Positions 30,649 through 33,806 of a stretch of DNA of 33,806 bases are shown here, one piece after another. Location: the NCBI GenBank assembly GCA_024220525.1, contig JAMYWO010000169.1, positions 44,966 to 78,771 on the forward strand, in the 5' to 3' direction. Positions within the stretch are counted from its first letter, which is position 1; each line of letters opens with the position of its first letter. Made by a program: the position numbers and the translations under genes. Source of the stretch: Cochliopodium minus. Its lineage: Eukaryota > Discosea > Himatismenida > Cochliopodiidae. Under the pieces are notes generated by a model, which saw only the letters and a program-made list of their open reading frames with translations, was not told where the DNA came from and ran no database searches.

Positions 30649-32994
30649 TTATTCAGCACATTTTCGAATATGATCATCAATTTCTTTTACAGATAAATTT
30701 TCAAAAGAAAAATCACACAAAGGACAAATTAAAGGTTTTTCATTGTTAGGATTATTTTCAGGTTCAAATTCCTCTATTTCTTCCAAATTTTCTTCTTTCT
30801 TTTCATTTTTGTTTTTGTCAATCTTATTGTTAAAATTACTGTTGAGAGGTTTGTTCGTGTTGATGTTGTTTTTGTTAAAAATTAATTTATTTTCATTTTT
30901 TTTATTTAAATTGAATTTAAAATTATTATTTATAGTATTGTTGATACTATTATTTACACCGAGACTATTATTCATTTTTTTAAATCCATTGTTATCATTT
31001 ATTGGGTTATTGTTATTATTTACTTTGATGTTGATATTTTTGTTAGTATTGCTATTATTGTTTGTAGAGTTTTGAGGAATGATAGGTTTGGGATTGTTGA
31101 AGGAGCTCTTATTGGAAGGATTAACAAGCGAAGTGATTTTATTACCAGAGCTATTGTTTTTAAAGTTATGATTATTGTTATTATTAGTCTTGTTTGAGTT
31201 ATTAATATTATTACTATTATTAATATTGTTATTATTATTAGTCTTGTTTGAGTTATTATTATTATTATTATTATTAATATTGTTATTATTAATATTGTTA
31301 TTATTAATATTGTTATTATTATTAGTCTTGTTTGAGTTATTAATATTATTACTATTATTATTATTAATATTGTTATTATTATTAGTGTTGTTTGAGTTAT
31401 TATTATTATTATTAATATTGTTGAAGATTTTATTACCAGAGCTCTTGTTTAAGTTACTATTAAAGTTATTATTTGTCTTGTTATTATTGTTAAAGTTATT
31501 ATTTGTCTTGTTAATATTATTATTATTACTATTATTAATACTATTATTATTACTATTATTGAAGAATATATCAGCAGAGCTATTGTTGTTAAAGTTTTTA
31601 TTATCAGAAATATTTTTAGTAATAGAGTTAATAATATAATCATTTTTATTATTAAGTTTATTTAAATTATTGTTTGAAATATTTTTGTTAGAAACAGTAT
31701 CACTATCATTTTTACTTTCAATAATATTTTTAATATTTTTAATAGAATTGATTTTATTGAGAGAATTGTTATTATTAATGAGAGGAGAGTTATTGAGGGA
31801 AGTTTTAAAAGAAGATGTATTTTTGAGAGAGTTTTCTATATTTTTTTGAGTATAATTATTAATGTTATTATTTTTTTGATTGTTATTATTCTGATTGCTA
31901 TTACTCTTATTGTTATTACTCTTATTATTAATTTCATCATTTTCATTATTATTATTAATGTTATCTTTAATCCGATTATTATTATTAAGAAGTGGTTTAT
32001 GATTATTAGGAGGGGTTTTATTGTTGTTAGTATTTTTGTTTAAAAAAAGAGAATTAACAGCGCTTTTAGCATTAAAGTTATTTTTATTATTATTTACATT
32101 ATTATTAATATTTATATTATTATGATTATTTATATTATTATTATTATTATTATGATTATTATTTATATTATTATTATTATTGTTATTATTATTATTATTA
32201 TTATTAATATTTTTATCATTATTTATATTGTCATTGTTATTATTATTATTTATATGATTATTATTGTTATTATTAATATTATTATTTATATTAATATTAA
32301 TATCATTGTTATTGTTGGAATTGCTATTACTAGAGATTAAATTATTTGTTGCAATTATGTTAATATTATTTTTATTGTTATTTATTTCTCTATCGTTATT
32401 TGTTTCTTTTTTATTATTTATTTCTTTATTATTTGTTTCTTTATTGTTAATATTCATTTCTTTACTTTTATTATTTATTTCTTTTTTATTTTTATTTATG
32501 TCTTCCTTATTTTTGTTTTTAATGTCACTAATGTCATTATTAATAAAATTATTATTGTTATTACTATTCTCAACTTCATTGTTATTGTTTTTGTGGCTGG
32601 GGATGACACTTGTATTACTTTTGGTTTTATTGATGTGATTTTTAGTGATAAGAAGATGGGTAGACTTTTCCTTGTTTTTGTTCAAGGGAGGGGGAGATGG
32701 TTTTTTTTGGTTAAAATTTAATTTTGGTAAATAATTCTCGTTTATTTCCTTTATCTCTTTTTCTTTGAGGGAAGAATCATTATCATTAGAATTATTATTA
32801 TTTTCTTGAAGGAAAATGTTTTGGGTTGAAAATTTTTGTTCAATTTGTATCAATAATTTTGTTAAATCTTCAAAATTATCTTTTTTGGGAAAATATTCAG
32901 GGAAAAAATATATTGTGTCCTTTTGAATATCTGTATTTTTCATTTTCTTATTTTTATCAAAATAAAGAAGGTTTTCTTTTCTTTTTTTATCCAT
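30649..32994 (-). CDS. Asparagine-rich protein with a C-terminal UBZ-like zinc finger
   Basis: One uninterrupted frame gives 781 residues. More than half is Asn, in runs mixed with Lys, Ser, Ile and Thr, so most of the chain is low complexity. The N-terminal 65 residues are ordinary (YFFPEYFPKKDNFEDLTKLL) and may hold a short helix. The last 25 residues hold CPLCDFSFENL and IDDHIRKC. Ligands C757, C760, H775 and C779 match the C2HC ubiquitin-binding zinc finger (UBZ) spacing of Rad18/TAX1BP1-type proteins. Ubiquitin binding is a reasonable inference but not shown. Neighbours are the VTT gene (183 bp downstream) and a filamin/TM gene (87 bp upstream), same strand. Confidence 0.75.
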   Translation of the reverse strand: MDKKRKENLLYFDKNKKMKNTDIQKDTIYFFPEYFPKKDNFEDLTKLLIQIEQKFSTQNIFLQENNNNSNDNDSSLKEKEIKEINENYLPKLNFNQKKPSPPPLNKNKEKSTHLLITKNHINKTKSNTSVIPSHKNNNNEVENSNNNNNFINNDISDIKNKNKEDINKNKKEINNKSKEMNINNKETNNKEINNKKETNNDREINNNKNNINIIATNNLISSNSNSNNNNDINININNNINNNNNNHINNNNNNDNINNDKNINNNNNNNNNNNNNINNNHNNNNNNINNHNNININNNVNNNKNNFNAKSAVNSLFLNKNTNNNKTPPNNHKPLLNNNNRIKDNINNNNENDEINNKSNNNKSNSNQNNNNQKNNNINNYTQKNIENSLKNTSSFKTSLNNSPLINNNNSLNKINSIKNIKNIIESKNDSDTVSNKNISNNNLNKLNNKNDYIINSITKNISDNKNFNNNSSADIFFNNSNNNSINNSNNNNINKTNNNFNNNNKTNNNFNSNLNKSSGNKIFNNINNNNNNSNNTNNNNNINNNNSNNINNSNKTNNNNNINNNNINNNNINNNNNNNNSNKTNNNNNINNSNNINNSNKTNNNNNHNFKNNSSGNKITSLVNPSNKSSFNNPKPIIPQNSTNNNSNTNKNINIKVNNNNNPINDNNGFKKMNNSLGVNNSINNTINNNFKFNLNKKNENKLIFNKNNINTNKPLNSNFNNKIDKNKNEKKEENLEEIEEFEPENNPNNEKPLICPLCDFSFENLSVKEIDDHIRKCAE
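31175..31420 (-). repeat. Higher-order repeat coding SNKTNNNNN units in the Asn-rich gene
   Basis: On the plus strand the block TTAGTCTTGTTTGAGTTATT recurs near 31182, 31237, 31321 and, with one change, 31381, separated by TTA-type triplets. On the coding strand this gives NNSNKTNNNN peptides. A second pair (TTATTACCAGAGCT near 31140 and 31431) encodes SSGNKI twice. Confidence 0.85.
32095..32215 (-). repeat. Dense TTA/AAT triplet repeat coding polyasparagine
   Basis: Nearly pure ATT/TTA triplets on the plus strand, AAT on the coding strand, give the longest Asn runs of the UBZ protein, broken by His and Ile. Confidence 0.8.
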
Positions 32995-33081
32995 TAATCG
33001 TTTTTTCTTTTCAATTTTTTTTTTTAATTTTTTGACAAAATATTATAAAATTAAATTTAAATTGGTAAAGAGAAAAGTTTT

Positions 33082-33664
33082 TCAGAGAGTGGTATATCTT
33101 TGCCTTTGTCTTCTTATTACAATGATAATGAAAGCAATGATTGCAATAACCCCAACACATGCGGCAATTATAACAATTATGTATCTTTTAAAAAAATTTA
33201 AATATAAAATAAAATGTTATACAAAAAGGCATTTTACGGCAAAGTGAATCTGAATCCAGGAACCTCAACTTTTTAAAAAAAAAAATTAATTTGATTTATT
33301 TTGAAAAAAAGGGAAGAATGGAAGAAATTACCTTCCCAAGGAAAACCGGGGATGGGGAGAGTATTAATGGAGGCATCAATAGAATATTTTCCAGTTTTGT
33401 AAGGAACCCAAACAACGTTGTAAGTACCATTTTGAAAATTGGAAATGATGGCTTCCACATTATTGTTACTTCCCGTGTTATTGTTATTGTTGACATATTT
33501 TCCACTGAGATAAGTAATGTTTACAAAATAATCCAATTGTGAAGCGATTACATTTCCAAAACGATCATAAAAAGTGACCTGAAATTGGTTTATTTCATCT
33601 TTTGTTGAGTTTGTTGTTTTCCCAGTTATCACTGATTTTGTTGCGTCCACACTTGAATGATCCA
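33082..33664 (-). CDS. Filamin-type repeat, transmembrane helix and short basic tail (5' part outside)
   Basis: Three exons: 33664-33332, 33268-33238 and 33184-33082, ending in TGA. The first encodes one filamin-type immunoglobulin repeat: QFQVTFYDRFGNVIAS, SNFQNGTYNVVWVPYKTGKY and LPIPGFPWE. After a short linker (VEVPGFRFTLP) comes one long hydrophobic helix, IIVIIAACVGVIAIIAFIII, then a short tail RRQRQRYTTL. This is the C-terminus of a type I surface protein with extracellular filamin-like domains; the upstream exons are not found before the window end. It could be the missing end of the lectin-filamin gene at 3682-6250, since both run on the minus strand and each lacks the half that the other has, but no shared sequence proves it. 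Confidence 0.75.
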
Positions 33665-33806
33665 CTATGTTTTTTTATTTTTTAGATTGTTAAATTAATC
33701 AAAAGTTTTTAAAAAATAAAATAAAATTAAATTAACAAAATAAAAACTGAAAGTTATAACTAAAAAATAAAATATAATTAATAAAAGTTAACTAAAAAAT
33801 AAAATA
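33665..33806. other. AT-rich end of window, no feature seen
   Basis: These 142 bases are almost pure A/T and follow the splice acceptor of the filamin exon, so they are probably intron. I see no coding sequence. Confidence 0.5.

Noticed and set aside
30743-31639. Long plus-strand Leu/Ile-rich open frames opposite the Asn-rich gene
   Set aside because: They are the antisense of AAT/AAC repeats, which read as Leu/Ile runs; no start context, no family features.
32122-32638. Plus-strand Ile/Leu open frames suggesting membrane proteins
   Set aside because: Antisense reading of the Asn codon repeats of the UBZ gene.
1-33806. tRNA, rRNA, CRISPR array or transposon
   Set aside because: No cloverleaf with A/B boxes, no spaced repeats, no transposase or terminal inverted repeats were recognised by eye; the repeats seen are coding triplets or AT-rich intron repeats.

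Overview
This is AT-rich nuclear DNA from a unicellular eukaryote. The evidence is the many short GT-AG introns, the standard stop codons (TAA and TGA both end genes), asparagine-rich coding repeats, and a set of clearly eukaryotic proteins: an ESCRT-III subunit, a LIM protein, a giant HECT ligase, an AWS-SET methyltransferase, a VTT membrane protein and filamin-type repeats. The LIM protein and the filamin/lectin surface proteins suggest a free-living amoeba, heterolobosean or amoebozoan. I cannot fix the species. All exon models come from reading frames, GT/AG sites and family motifs. The internal frame sums close for every complete model.

Layout. 1-3563: two tandem minus-strand genes of the HtrL/YibB family (the first cut by the window start), then the start of a plus-strand membrane-anchored penicillin-amidase-like gene cut by a single N at 3564. 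3565-6250: minus-strand gene for a secreted L-type lectin fused to filamin-like repeats, cut at the same N. 6748-7546: LIM-domain gene. 7794-22542: 13-exon gene for a 4,535-residue HECTD4-like ubiquitin ligase with SPRY, UBA-like, UIM and HECT modules. 22590-24051: RlaP-like nucleotidyltransferase. 24108-33664: minus-strand genes in a row: a small basic protein with a PIP-box-like motif, a TATDN1-like nuclease, the 3' end of a YibB-family gene cut by an N at 26630, a truncated AWS-SET methyltransferase, Vps20/CHMP6, a TMEM64-like VTT protein, an asparagine-rich protein with a UBZ-like finger, and the membrane-anchored end of a filamin-repeat protein.

The main structural result is that the window appears to be three contigs joined in a doubtful order. 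Bases 26553-26629 repeat bases 1-77 exactly. Joining the second contig's right end to the first contig's left end restores one intact YibB-family exon of 259 nt, the same length as in the neighbouring paralogue. Both single-N joins cut genes, and the genes on either side do not continue into each other.

The genes do not form an obvious pathway. Themes are ubiquitin and membrane trafficking (HECT ligase, UBZ finger, ESCRT-III, VTT protein), cell-surface recognition (lectin/filamin and filamin/TM proteins), and nucleic-acid enzymes (TatD nuclease, nucleotidyltransferase, SET methyltransferase). The most notable biology is the use of 10-nt micro-exons that complete conserved motifs in two unrelated genes, a lectin-filamin surface protein architecture, and signs of gene conversion between the YibB-family copies.
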